42,471 bases of DNA. Origin: Candidatus Firestoneibacteriota bacterium (lineage in GTDB: Bacteria; Oederibacteriota; D2-FULL-39-29). Made by a program: the position numbers and the translations under genes. Location of the stretch: NCBI GenBank assembly GCA_903928075.1, contig CAIYPD010000038.1:1-42471 (forward strand). Direction: 5' to 3'. The stretch's first letter is position 1, and the number at the start of each line of letters is the position of its first letter. Positions 1 to 7,002 of this stretch are shown here, in pieces. Below the pieces are notes generated by a model that saw nothing but the letters and a program-made list of their open reading frames with translations, made no database searches and was not told the origin of the DNA.

Positions 1-1
1 C

Positions 2-232
2 GAGAAAATTAACCTGAAGATAACCGGCCTGAAAAAAGGTGCCTATGGTTACAGAAGATTTCTACTGGATGCGAAGACTACCTCAAATGAAGAAGAAAAG
101 AGATTAAAAGTTCTGAAATGGGAAGATACGAAGAAGCTCACCATCTTTAAGGATTCATTTGACCTGGCGCCGTACGGCGTGACAATGATCCACTTAAAAT
201 TTAACAAAGACAACAAAATGGTTCTCTACTAA
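2..232 (+). CDS. C-terminal fragment of a GH39-like glycosidase (5' end outside window)
   Basis: An open frame runs from the window edge to a TAA at 230-232 and encodes 76 residues. It aligns closely with the last 70 or so residues of the next gene: RRFLLDAKTTSNEEEKRLK here matches TRFLLDVKTNSSEENRRLR there, and LAPYGVT matches LEPYGIT. It is therefore the tail of a tandem paralogue, probably the C-terminal beta-sandwich of a GH39-like enzyme. The catalytic part lies outside the window. The stop is only 11 bp before the next start and the AAAGGAG for that gene begins at the stop codon, so the two are almost certainly co-transcribed. Confidence 0.8.
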   Translation, partial: EKINLKITGLKKGAYGYRRFLLDAKTTSNEEEKRLKVLKWEDTKKLTIFKDSFDLAPYGVTMIHLKFNKDNKMVLY

Positions 233-243
233 AGGAGCGCTTA

Positions 244-1611
244 ATGGTGAATATCAATTTAAATGTTAAAGCAACAGGGAGCGACCTCGATATCGGTAGG
301 TTCGGCCTCGGGCAGGGAGGGTTTACAAATAACGCGCAGTTTGATTCCCATATACAGGATCTTAAAAACCTGAATCATAAATATCTCCGGATATTCGTTC
401 AGAATTACTTTGATGTTTATCCTGCGCACAATGTTTACAACTGGGAACTACTCGATAAAATGGTAAAGACGATCCTGGCTACCGGCGCAAAGTCGATTTT
501 ATGCATCTGCATCAAACCCAAAGTGCTTTTCCCTAAGAACGATGATAATATTATTCATCCCTATAACTATAAAGAGTGGGATAAACTTATCTTTGAAATG
601 GTTAAGCATTATAAAAAAATGGGCGTAAATATGTGGGAGGTGCTTAATGAATCCGATGCCGGGGAGTGGGGCGGGGCGCCTTACCATACGAAACCAAAAG
701 ACTACGCAATATTTTATGAGCATATCGCGAGAGCGGTAAAAAAAGCAGACCCCAAAGCCAAGATAGGCGGGCCTGCGGTATCAAATGCCAGCAAAGAGGG
801 AAGCAAGATTACCCCGTACTTGCTTCAGTATTGCAGTGAAAAGAACCTCCCTTTTGATTTTCTTACCTGGCACCGGTATGCGGACAATCCGCTTCGAATA
901 AAAGAGTCCATTGTCACCATGAAGAACCTTCTAAAAAAATATCCCAAGATAAAATGCGAAACGGGTATAACCGAATGGAGCGCTTCTTTTGTTGCTAACT
1001 ATATAAAATACACGAAGAACCCCGCGTACATGCCAAATTTTATCATAGAATCGATATTTCAAATGGTGGAAGAAGGACTTTCCTTCTGTAATTACTACCA
1101 AATAAGAAATTTGAACTTTACAGAAGGCATTTTCAAGGAGTGGATTTCAAAAAAAGCCCTGAGCACATTTGGCTGGTGCAACTACTGTTTTACGCATCTT
1201 GGTATCTTTGATTATCAGGGGCAACCAAGGCCGGCTTACTTTGCTTTTAAACTGCTCTCAAGGCTTGCCGGTAAGAGAATCCGAATCTATGATGTAGACG
1301 GCAATGTAAAGGTGCTGGCGGCTTATGACGAGGATTTCAAGATGGTAAACGCACTGATCTGGAACTTTGCCGTGGAAAAGCCTAAAAAAGAAACTATCAA
1401 GCTGAATATCTATAATGCGGAAAAAGGCGAATGGCGTTATACACGGTTTCTCCTGGATGTTAAAACGAATAGCAGTGAAGAAAACCGCCGGCTCAGGATA
1501 GTTGAGAGGAAGTTTATTAAAAACACAGATCACTTTGAAGATACCTTCATCCTGGAACCCTATGGGATAACACAGATAAACTTTAAAAAAAGTTTTCCTG
1601 TCGAAGTTTAA
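244..1611 (+). CDS. GH39-like (clan GH-A) glycoside hydrolase
   Basis: A 455-residue protein with no signal peptide, so probably cytoplasmic. Residues about 15-350 read as a (beta/alpha)8 barrel. WEVLNES at 131-137 carries the Asn-Glu pair typical of clan GH-A, making E136 the candidate acid/base. GITEW at 241-245 supplies E244 as the candidate nucleophile. LTWHRY at 208-212 and DYAIFYEHIARAVKKADP are also typical of GH39-type xylosidase/iduronidase relatives. The last 100 residues or so look like a beta-sandwich. AAAGGAG at 231-237 precedes the ATG. It is the second of two tandem paralogues and is followed 15 bp later by an SDR gene. A retaining glycosidase acting on an imported oligosaccharide is likely; the substrate is unknown. 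Confidence 0.8.
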   Translation: MVNINLNVKATGSDLDIGRFGLGQGGFTNNAQFDSHIQDLKNLNHKYLRIFVQNYFDVYPAHNVYNWELLDKMVKTILATGAKSILCICIKPKVLFPKNDDNIIHPYNYKEWDKLIFEMVKHYKKMGVNMWEVLNESDAGEWGGAPYHTKPKDYAIFYEHIARAVKKADPKAKIGGPAVSNASKEGSKITPYLLQYCSEKNLPFDFLTWHRYADNPLRIKESIVTMKNLLKKYPKIKCETGITEWSASFVANYIKYTKNPAYMPNFIIESIFQMVEEGLSFCNYYQIRNLNFTEGIFKEWISKKALSTFGWCNYCFTHLGIFDYQGQPRPAYFAFKLLSRLAGKRIRIYDVDGNVKVLAAYDEDFKMVNALIWNFAVEKPKKETIKLNIYNAEKGEWRYTRFLLDVKTNSSEENRRLRIVERKFIKNTDHFEDTFILEPYGITQINFKKSFPVEV

Positions 1612-1626
1612 AAAGGAGAATAACTT

Positions 1627-2403
1627 ATGTCAAAACGCTTACAAAATAAAGTTGCTGTCGTAACCGCTGCGACCGCCGGGATAGGCAGGGCCATTGCGCT
1701 GCTTTTCGTAAAGGAAGGAGCGAAGATTATTGTTAACGGGCGTGATGAAAAACGCGGAAAAGAAATGATTTCTGCTTGCAAAAGATACGGTAAAGCGGAA
1801 CTTGTTCTCGGGGACGTTTCAGAAAAAGAGACCTGGGAAAGGATAAAGGAAACGGCACTTCAAAAATTCGGAAAAATAGATGTTCTGGTAAATAACGCAG
1901 CTAACCTGTTCTATAAGACGGCGCTTGATACGACAGAGGAAGAATGGGACCGGACTATGAAGGTTAGTTTAAAATCGGCTTTTCTCGGCGCGAAGGCCTG
2001 TTTGCCTGCTATGGTAAAGAAAAAATCAGGCAGTATAATAAATATCTCCTCGGTCTGGGCTTTATGCGGCGGTCCCGGAGGAGCGGCCTACCAGGTTGGC
2101 AAGGGTGGGATGAACGCCCTAACAAACAGCCTGGCTATTGATTACGGAAAGTATAATATCCGGGCAAACACAATAACCCCGGGCCCGATAGCTTCCCTGC
2201 AGAATACTGATTATAGAAGAGACAAAAAAGCTATGAAAGCCTGGGGCAAGAGATTATCCCTTAAGATAAACGGCAAACCGTTCGGAATGCCTGAGGATGT
2301 TGCTTATGCCGCGGTTTATCTTGCTTCCGACGAAGCAAGATTTGTGACTACTGCAAATATATTGGTGGACGGTGGATGGGTGAATGGCGGGTGGTCAGAA
2401 TGA
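1627..2403 (+). CDS. Short-chain dehydrogenase/reductase (SDR)
   Basis: A 258-residue classical SDR with a Rossmann fold. The nucleotide-binding motif is TAATAGIG at 13-20, where the usual first glycine is alanine. Also visible are the NNAA motif at 89-92, S142 in the NISS strand, and the catalytic Y155xxxK159. ITPGPI and a C-terminal ILVDGG strand are standard for the family. The length is typical. AAGGAG at 1613-1618 sits well before the ATG, and the gene follows the GH39-like gene by 15 bp. It probably oxidises or reduces a sugar or sugar-derived polyol using NAD(P). The stop codon lies in a small hairpin (TGGTCA-GAA-TGACCA, 2392-2406). Confidence 0.9.
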   Translation: MSKRLQNKVAVVTAATAGIGRAIALLFVKEGAKIIVNGRDEKRGKEMISACKRYGKAELVLGDVSEKETWERIKETALQKFGKIDVLVNNAANLFYKTALDTTEEEWDRTMKVSLKSAFLGAKACLPAMVKKKSGSIINISSVWALCGGPGGAAYQVGKGGMNALTNSLAIDYGKYNIRANTITPGPIASLQNTDYRRDKKAMKAWGKRLSLKINGKPFGMPEDVAYAAVYLASDEARFVTTANILVDGGWVNGGWSE

Positions 2404-2411
2404 CCAACCGC

Positions 2412-2450
2412 AATGACTAATGACTGATAACTAATAAATGATAATGATTG
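2412..2450. repeat. Degenerate short-unit repeat, intergenic
   Basis: The start of the 230-bp gap after the SDR gene is low-complexity sequence built from near-repeats of TGACTAA, TGATAAC and TAATAAATGATAATGA. It has no coding potential and I recognise no function. Similar periodic sequence occurs in the next intergenic gaps. Confidence 0.5.
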
Positions 2451-2467
2451 AGTAGAATTGCTGGTCC

Positions 2468-2567
2468 ATAAAAGTCTGTAAAGGTTCGTAACAGTCTATA
2501 AAAGTAAATACTACCACAGTGTAAGGCCTTTAAAAACTTTTACAGACCTTGACAGACTTTTATAGAC
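2468..2567. repeat. Long imperfect inverted repeat with 10-bp periodicity
   Basis: The left arm (about 2468-2510) is made of 10-bp units GTCTGTAAAG, GTTCGTAACA and GTCTATAAAA starting at 2474, 2484 and 2494. The right arm (2537-2567), read on the minus strand, is GTCTATAAAA, GTCTGTCAAG, GTCTGTAAAA. The arms match over about 28 bp with few mismatches, so this stretch can form a long cruciform or RNA hairpin with a loop of about 40 bases. It lies between the SDR and aminotransferase genes. No T-tract follows directly, so a simple intrinsic terminator is not the obvious reading. Confidence 0.7.
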
Positions 2568-2578
2568 AAATATTTTTT

Positions 2579-2614
2579 AATCAGTGGAATCAGAAGTTTT
2601 GTAATCTGTGGAAT
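2579..2614. repeat. Short direct repeat upstream of the aminotransferase
   Basis: AATCAGTGGAAT (2579-2590) and AATCTGTGGAAT (2603-2614) are two 12-bp copies differing at one base, with starts 24 bp apart, just before the GAGGAGG (2622-2628) ribosome binding site. They could be an operator-type pair, or more of the repeat material filling this gap. Confidence 0.4.
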
Positions 2615-2633
2615 TTTTTTCGAGGAGGATTTA

Positions 2634-3974
2634 ATGAGTAAGCCGAATGAATTTGCGGTGCACCGCGACTGGGAATGGAAGTATCCTCTAATAGCCAAAA
2701 CAGAGGGGATTTATTTATATGACACTGAAGGCAATAAATATATTGACGGGTCCGGTGGTTCGTCCGTAGTCGTAAGTATCGGGCACGGAGTAAAAGAAAT
2801 ACCCGAGGCTATGCGCAAACAGGCAGAGGAGTTTTCCTTTTATCCTGCGCATATGTTTTCAAATGCCCGGGCACTGGAACTGTCGGAGCTAATGGCAAAA
2901 CAAGCGCCGCTTGGAATGAAGAATAACTGCAAAACCTGGTTTTGTTGTACTGGTACCGACGCTACCGATGATGCTTTGCGTCTGGCCCGGCAGTATTTCT
3001 ATGAAAAAGGGGAGAAGAACAAGCATATAGTAATTACCAGATGGCAGGGTTTTCACGGAAACAGCCTGTCTGCGGCAGGTTATTCCGGCCACACCTTCAG
3101 AAGAAGGATCTTTAACGGGATGTTTGCGGATTCCCCGCATATACCTCCTGCTTTCTGCTACAGATGCTACTTCGGCGACACTTACCCTAAATGTAAGTTA
3201 AAGTGTGCAAAAGCGCTTGAAAATATGATCTGCCAGTATGGCCCGGAAAATGTCGCAGGTTTTATTGCCGAACCGGTGGTGGGTGCGGCTCTCGGAGCGG
3301 TGCCTGCTCCTAAAGGATATTTTAAGGAAATACGCCGCATCTGCGATAAATACAATGTATTATTTATTTGTGATGAAGTTATGACCGGCTGGGGCCGGAC
3401 CGGAAAGATGTTCGGCATCGAACATTATGGCGTGACCCCTGATATTATCGCCTGCGCCAAAGGCATGAGTTCGGGGTATTCTCCGCTTGCGGCGGTTATG
3501 GCTAAAAAAGATATCTGGGAGCCGCTCGAGAAGAACAAATCGGCTTTCAGGGCCGGGCATACCCTTAATGCAAATGCTGTTTCCTGCGCCAGCGGTATTG
3601 CTGTAATAAATTATCTTATTAAAAATAACCTGGTAAAAAAATGCGACGAAGCCGGTAAATATTTCTTAAAGCAGATGCAAAAAGAGCTTCTGCCCATGAA
3701 GGCCATCGGAGATGCAAGGGGGCTGGGACTCATGGTCGGATTTGAACTTGTAAAAAATAAGAAAACAAAAGAATCTTTTCCAGGAAAAGAAAAAATGGGT
3801 AACAGGATACAGATTGAGGCCTTTAAACGGGGTCTTATAATTTATGCCTGCTCGGGGTCGGTAAACGGAGTAGAGGGAGACATGATACTTATGGCACCGC
3901 CGCTTATTGTAACCAAGAAACAAATTGATGAGGTAATAAAAATATTAAAGGAGACCATCAATGCGTGCATGTAA
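2634..3974 (+). CDS. Class III PLP-dependent aminotransferase
   Basis: A 446-residue cytoplasmic enzyme of fold type I, class III (ornithine/acetylornithine/GSA aminotransferase group). CDEVMTGWGRTG at 246-257 is the class III signature containing the PLP-binding Asp247. CAKGMSSGYSPL contains the Schiff-base lysine K276. A cysteine cluster, C175, C178, C187 and C191 (CYRCYFGDTYPKCKLKC), lies in the middle; clusters of this form occur in some class III aminotransferases and could bind a metal. The GAGGAGG at 2622-2628 is very strong. The 3' end overlaps the cupin gene by 14 bp, implying translational coupling. It probably aminates or deaminates a sugar-derived aldehyde or ketone; the substrate is not identifiable. 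Confidence 0.88.
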   Translation: MSKPNEFAVHRDWEWKYPLIAKTEGIYLYDTEGNKYIDGSGGSSVVVSIGHGVKEIPEAMRKQAEEFSFYPAHMFSNARALELSELMAKQAPLGMKNNCKTWFCCTGTDATDDALRLARQYFYEKGEKNKHIVITRWQGFHGNSLSAAGYSGHTFRRRIFNGMFADSPHIPPAFCYRCYFGDTYPKCKLKCAKALENMICQYGPENVAGFIAEPVVGAALGAVPAPKGYFKEIRRICDKYNVLFICDEVMTGWGRTGKMFGIEHYGVTPDIIACAKGMSSGYSPLAAVMAKKDIWEPLEKNKSAFRAGHTLNANAVSCASGIAVINYLIKNNLVKKCDEAGKYFLKQMQKELLPMKAIGDARGLGLMVGFELVKNKKTKESFPGKEKMGNRIQIEAFKRGLIIYACSGSVNGVEGDMILMAPPLIVTKKQIDEVIKILKETINACM

Positions 3975-4344
3975 GGTAAAGGATCTGACAAAATTCTGGG
4001 AAGAAAAAAAAGACGCAAAGTTTATAACCATAATGCTTTCTCCTATTTTAAAAAATTCAAGCAATGTTGGCGTGGGCTATGTGAAAGTCAATCCAGGCTG
4101 TGATAGTGGGACCCATCAGCATAGGGACGGAGTCGAGGAAGTCTGGTATGTCACCAAGGGGAAGGGAACACTTACCGTAGGTAACGAAGATACGAAGATA
4201 GAAGAGGGGATGGTACTTTATGGCGAACCCGGTAAGCCGCACTGTCTTACTAATACCGGAAAAGAAATTTTAGAGGCCATGTTTCTAATTACTCCGGCCG
4301 GCGAGGAAAAAAGAATATTAGACAATCTTCCGCAAGGAAGATAG
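3961..4344 (+). CDS. Small cupin-domain protein
   Basis: A 127-residue single-domain cupin. Motif 1 is GTHQHRDGVEEVWYVTKGKG, giving H52, H54 and E59/E60 as metal ligands. Motif 2 is EPGKPHCLTN, giving H94. This is the full set for a divalent metal site (2-His-Glu-His). The ATG lies inside the aminotransferase reading frame, preceded by AAGGAG at 3949-3954, so the two proteins are translationally coupled. Small cupins in such operons are often sugar isomerases, mutarotase-like proteins or ligand-binding regulators, and this one may act on the same carbonyl intermediate as the aminotransferase. The precise reaction is unknown. Confidence 0.85.
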   Translation: MRACKVKDLTKFWEEKKDAKFITIMLSPILKNSSNVGVGYVKVNPGCDSGTHQHRDGVEEVWYVTKGKGTLTVGNEDTKIEEGMVLYGEPGKPHCLTNTGKEILEAMFLITPAGEEKRILDNLPQGR

Positions 4345-4348
4345 ATGC

Positions 4349-4385
4349 GCGGAGAGTCGGAGGGGCAGAAGGGCAGCAAAAACAA
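4349..4385 (+). repeat. Direct repeat copy 1 (GGTCGGAGGGGCAGAAGGGC type)
   Basis: This copy begins GCGGAGAGTCGGAGGGGCAG, directly after the cupin stop. A second copy at 5310-5345 is about 90% identical. Both lie in the gap just upstream of a sugar-isomerase-type gene. Downstream of this copy are three perfect-period 8-bp units (TCTTGTTA, TCTTGTCG, TCTTGTAC; 4395-4418). The function is unknown; it may be a dispersed intergenic repeat. Confidence 0.65.
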
Positions 4386-4438
4386 AAGCTTTAGTCTTGT
4401 TATCTTGTCGTCTTGTACTCTGTTTAAGGAGGGGTATT

Positions 4439-5236
4439 TTGAAGCTGAGCGTTGCTATGACACTATCTGAAACCGGAAATATTCCTGTTGCTCTTTTTAA
4501 AGGGAGTCTGACGGTAAAAGTTAAAAAGGCGGTAAAAGCGGGCTACAGCGGGATTGAGGTAATGTCGGCCTATCCTGAGAATATTAAGGCATCAGATTTA
4601 AAATTAATAATTAATAATGGTTTAGAGATTCCGGCTTTTGGCACGGGGGGAATGTTTTTAAAAAGAAACGCTACTTTAATGTCCCGGGATAAGAAAAAAG
4701 CCGGGGAAGCTCTCTGCGCTCTATATGCCCTTATAAATGTTGCCTCTTTAAGCAAGGGCCTTATTAACATTGGCTCTTTCAAAGGCAGGACTCTCGGGGA
4801 AAAAGCTTACGAAAGGTATTTTAAAGCAGCCTTAAAGGACGCTCTCAACTACGCAAACAGGAAAAATGTAAGGATAGCGATTGAGCCAATCAACAGGTAT
4901 GAAACGGACTATGTGAGTACCGTAGCCGAAGGCCTTGAACTTATCAAAGCCGTGAAAAAAGATAATTTTGGGATGGTGCTGGACTCCTTCCACATGAATA
5001 TAGAAGAGCCGGATATTGAAAAGGCGGTCAAAAAAGCAGGAAAAAACATTTTTCATGTCCATCTTGGCGATTCTAACAGGTGGCCCCCGGGGTACGGGCA
5101 TTTTGATTTTAAGACTTTTATTAGGGCCCTAAGAAAAGAAAAGTATGACGGCTATCTTTCTGCGGAACTCTTACAGAAGCCGGATGCGGATACGGCCGGG
5201 TTTGATAATGCAACATTCATCAAGAAGTTAATATAA
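4439..5236 (+). CDS. Sugar phosphate isomerase/epimerase, TIM barrel (xylose isomerase-like)
   Basis: A 265-residue AP-endonuclease-2/xylose-isomerase-like TIM barrel. I place the start at the TTG at 4439 because AAGGAGG (4426-4432) lies 6 bp upstream and the protein then begins MKLSVAMTLSE, a typical first beta-strand. A longer frame back to 4397 would run through the ribosome binding site and intergenic repeat. Likely metal ligands are E149 (IAIEPINRYE), D182 and H185 (VLDSFHMN), H208 (FHVHLGDSNR) and E243 (YLSAELL), a complete site. It is the third gene of the aminotransferase-cupin-isomerase set and probably interconverts keto sugars. The stop codon falls within the left arm of the 62-bp inverted repeat. 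Confidence 0.85.
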   Translation: MKLSVAMTLSETGNIPVALFKGSLTVKVKKAVKAGYSGIEVMSAYPENIKASDLKLIINNGLEIPAFGTGGMFLKRNATLMSRDKKKAGEALCALYALINVASLSKGLINIGSFKGRTLGEKAYERYFKAALKDALNYANRKNVRIAIEPINRYETDYVSTVAEGLELIKAVKKDNFGMVLDSFHMNIEEPDIEKAVKKAGKNIFHVHLGDSNRWPPGYGHFDFKTFIRALRKEKYDGYLSAELLQKPDADTAGFDNATFIKKLI

Positions 5237-5296
5237 AGTATCCGCCATTAGGCGAGATCTCTCCAAAGAAGTTCTTTGAATGACAAAGTACAAAGT
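5235..5296 (+). repeat. Left arm of 62-bp inverted repeat flanking the isomerase gene
   Basis: Bases 5235-5278 are a perfect 44-bp match to the reverse complement of 6916-6959. The match continues with three mismatches to 5296 (6898 on the other arm). Within the arm are a GAGATCTC palindrome and a near-palindrome CCAAAGAAGTTCTTTG. It starts at the stop codon of the upstream gene and ends in an AAAGTACAAAGT repeat word. This is probably a dispersed repeat inserted in both orientations. Confidence 0.85.
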
Positions 5297-5309
5297 GAGA
5301 GATAGAAGA

Positions 5310-5345
5310 GCGGAAGGTCGGAGGGGCAGAAGGGCGGCAAAACAA
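5310..5345 (+). repeat. Direct repeat copy 2 (GGTCGGAGGGGCAGAAGGGC type)
   Basis: GCGGAAGGTCGGAGGGGCAG begins the copy. It matches 4349-4385 with two substitutions at the left, one at the right and a one-base gap. It lies between the left inverted-repeat arm and the start of the fucose-isomerase-like gene. The function is unknown. Confidence 0.65.
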
Positions 5346-5400
5346 TGAAAGTACCGAGTTGAAATCTTGTATTCTATGTTGATTATACGGGAGGCGTAAA

Positions 5401-6795
5401 ATGAAAGTAATCAAAGTTGGTCTGTTCTCCTTCTCCGACGGGAGACTTCCGGTCCACGAGTCTCTGGTACCGGTTATTGAAAAAGAAGCGGCGAAGATTA
5501 TTTCCTGTCTTATGAAGGCCGGGGAAGTAACTATTGTTAAAAGTAATATAATTAATTCTCCGACTCTGGCAAGAGAAGAGGCTAAGAGGCTTTCCGCCCA
5601 GGATATTGATGCGGCCATATTTAATTTTCCGGTATTTGCTTTCCCGAATTTTGCGACCATTACTGCCAACCTTCTTCGTATACCTGTGCTTCTTTTGGCG
5701 CCCAGGTCCGATGCTTTTCCTTCGGTGAACGGTCTGCTTTGCACCGCAACTAATCTGGCGCAGGTCGGAATCAAGCATGCCCGGGTCTGGGATGATATAG
5801 GAAAAAAAGAGGTGCTGGATAAAGTAATGGCTTTTGTCCGGGCATCTTTCACTTTGAATCAATTGAAAGGCAGCTCCTATGGCCTTATTGGCGGGCGCTC
5901 TATGGGGCTTTTTGCGGGCGCAGTTTCAATACCCGGGTGGCAGCGGACTTTCGGTGTGGATGTAAATCACATAGATGAGTATGAGATAGTAAGAAGAGCG
6001 GGGCTAATCGGTAAAGACAGGGTAGAAACCGGCTTTGCCTGGCTTAAAAAGACCGTAAAACAAATATGTTTTGATAAAGACCAATTGACGCCGGAAAAAC
6101 TGGAACTTCAGATCCGCTCCTATCTTGCCGCAAAGGATATTATCAAGGATTACTGCCTGGATTTTGTAGGCATCAAATGCCACTATGAGATGAGCGAGTA
6201 CTTTGTGACACAATGCCTGACTATCTCGCTATTAAATGATATGACGGACTGGGAAGGGCGGGGTGAGCCCATTGTTGCGGCCTGTGAGGCCGATTCCGAC
6301 GGGGCTTTGACTATGCAGATGATGAAGCTTCTCTCCGGTAAGCCGGCCGCGCTGCTCGACCTTAGACACTATGATGAGAAGAGTAAATTATTTGTCCTTG
6401 TTAATTGCGGGGCTTCGGCTCCCTGGTTCGTGGAAAGAAGCGCCAACGCCTGTAACAACTTCAGCAAGGCCTCCTTACAGCCGGCTATAAAAAAATACAA
6501 GGGCGGCGGCGCGCATGTAGAGTTTAATTACAAAGCCGGGAAATATACTGCGGCAAGATTGTTCAGGGAAAAAGATAGATATAAGATGTTAATCTCCCCG
6601 GTTGAGTTTAAAGATTTTCCTAAAGGTTATAAGAAAAATCCTCCGGTTTGGCCGTGCGCGCTGGCAAAACTCCCGGTGAGTCCGGACGATCTAATAGACA
6701 AACTAAGCGCGAACCATTTACACTTTGTATTTGGAGACTATATTCGGGAGCTGGAATACCTTTGTAATTTCTATAACATAGAAGTGGTTAAATAA
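5401..6795 (+). CDS. L-fucose/L-arabinose isomerase-like protein
   Basis: A 464-residue cytoplasmic protein of the FucI/AraA-like superfamily. The N-terminal 170 residues form a Rossmann-like domain (VGLFSFSDGRL, then IFNFPVFAFPN). The C-terminal half carries the expected metal-site positions: E296 in CEADSDGALTMQMM, D320 in LLDLRH and a histidine in NHLHFVFGDY (H439/H441). GGAGG at about 5390-5394 precedes the ATG. It probably converts an aldose to a ketose with Mn2+, feeding the neighbouring transaldolase; the substrate could be fucose, arabinose or another deoxy sugar. The gene stands alone between the two arms of a 62-bp inverted repeat. Confidence 0.8.
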   Translation: MKVIKVGLFSFSDGRLPVHESLVPVIEKEAAKIISCLMKAGEVTIVKSNIINSPTLAREEAKRLSAQDIDAAIFNFPVFAFPNFATITANLLRIPVLLLAPRSDAFPSVNGLLCTATNLAQVGIKHARVWDDIGKKEVLDKVMAFVRASFTLNQLKGSSYGLIGGRSMGLFAGAVSIPGWQRTFGVDVNHIDEYEIVRRAGLIGKDRVETGFAWLKKTVKQICFDKDQLTPEKLELQIRSYLAAKDIIKDYCLDFVGIKCHYEMSEYFVTQCLTISLLNDMTDWEGRGEPIVAACEADSDGALTMQMMKLLSGKPAALLDLRHYDEKSKLFVLVNCGASAPWFVERSANACNNFSKASLQPAIKKYKGGGAHVEFNYKAGKYTAARLFREKDRYKMLISPVEFKDFPKGYKKNPPVWPCALAKLPVSPDDLIDKLSANHLHFVFGDYIRELEYLCNFYNIEVVK

Positions 6796-6822
6796 AAGTA
6801 CAAGGTACAATGTACAAAGTAC
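6795..6822. repeat. Four tandem 7-bp units (AAAGTAC type)
   Basis: AAAGTAC, AAGGTAC, AATGTAC and AAAGTAC follow one another without gaps, starting at the last base of the isomerase stop codon. The same word recurs on the opposite strand near 6898-6908 and 6956-6964, and in the left inverted-repeat arm. The rest of the 207-bp gap (6823-6897) contains a GAAATCCACCAATGTTTTGT stretch that is partly self-complementary. Confidence 0.65.
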
Positions 6823-6897
6823 GAAGTTGAGCGGAAGCGAAATCCACCAATGTTTTGTGGCGGATAAAAGTTAAGGAGTAAAAGAGGTTTGGTTTTA

Positions 6898-6959
6898 ACT
6901 TTGTACCTTGTCCTCCAAAGAACTTCTTTGGAGAGATCTCGCCTAATGGCGGATACTTT
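6898..6959 (-). repeat. Right arm of 62-bp inverted repeat
   Basis: This is the reverse-complement copy of 5235-5296, with 44 bp perfect and 59 of 62 identical overall. In this copy the CTCCAAAGAA-C-TTCTTTGGAG palindrome is perfect, which may be the ancestral form. It lies about 44 bp upstream of the transaldolase start, so it is probably transcribed as part of the leader. Confidence 0.85.
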
Positions 6960-7002
6960 GTACTTTATAAAACACATTTTGCAGTAAAAGGGGAGTTAAC
7001 TC

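Noticed and set aside
2468-2567. CRISPR-like array in the gap with 10-bp units
   Set aside because: Units are only 10 bp, have no spacers, and are arranged as an inverted repeat; no cas genes are present.
4397-4438. Upstream extension of the TIM-barrel isomerase gene to an ATG at 4397
   Set aside because: It would place the AAGGAGG and the 8-bp repeats inside the gene and add residues unlike the family; the TTG at 4439 is better supported.
5220-5862. Minus-strand open frames of 159 and 210 codons over the start of the isomerase gene
   Set aside because: They overlap each other and the isomerase, run through the repeat-filled gap, and show no recognisable protein features.
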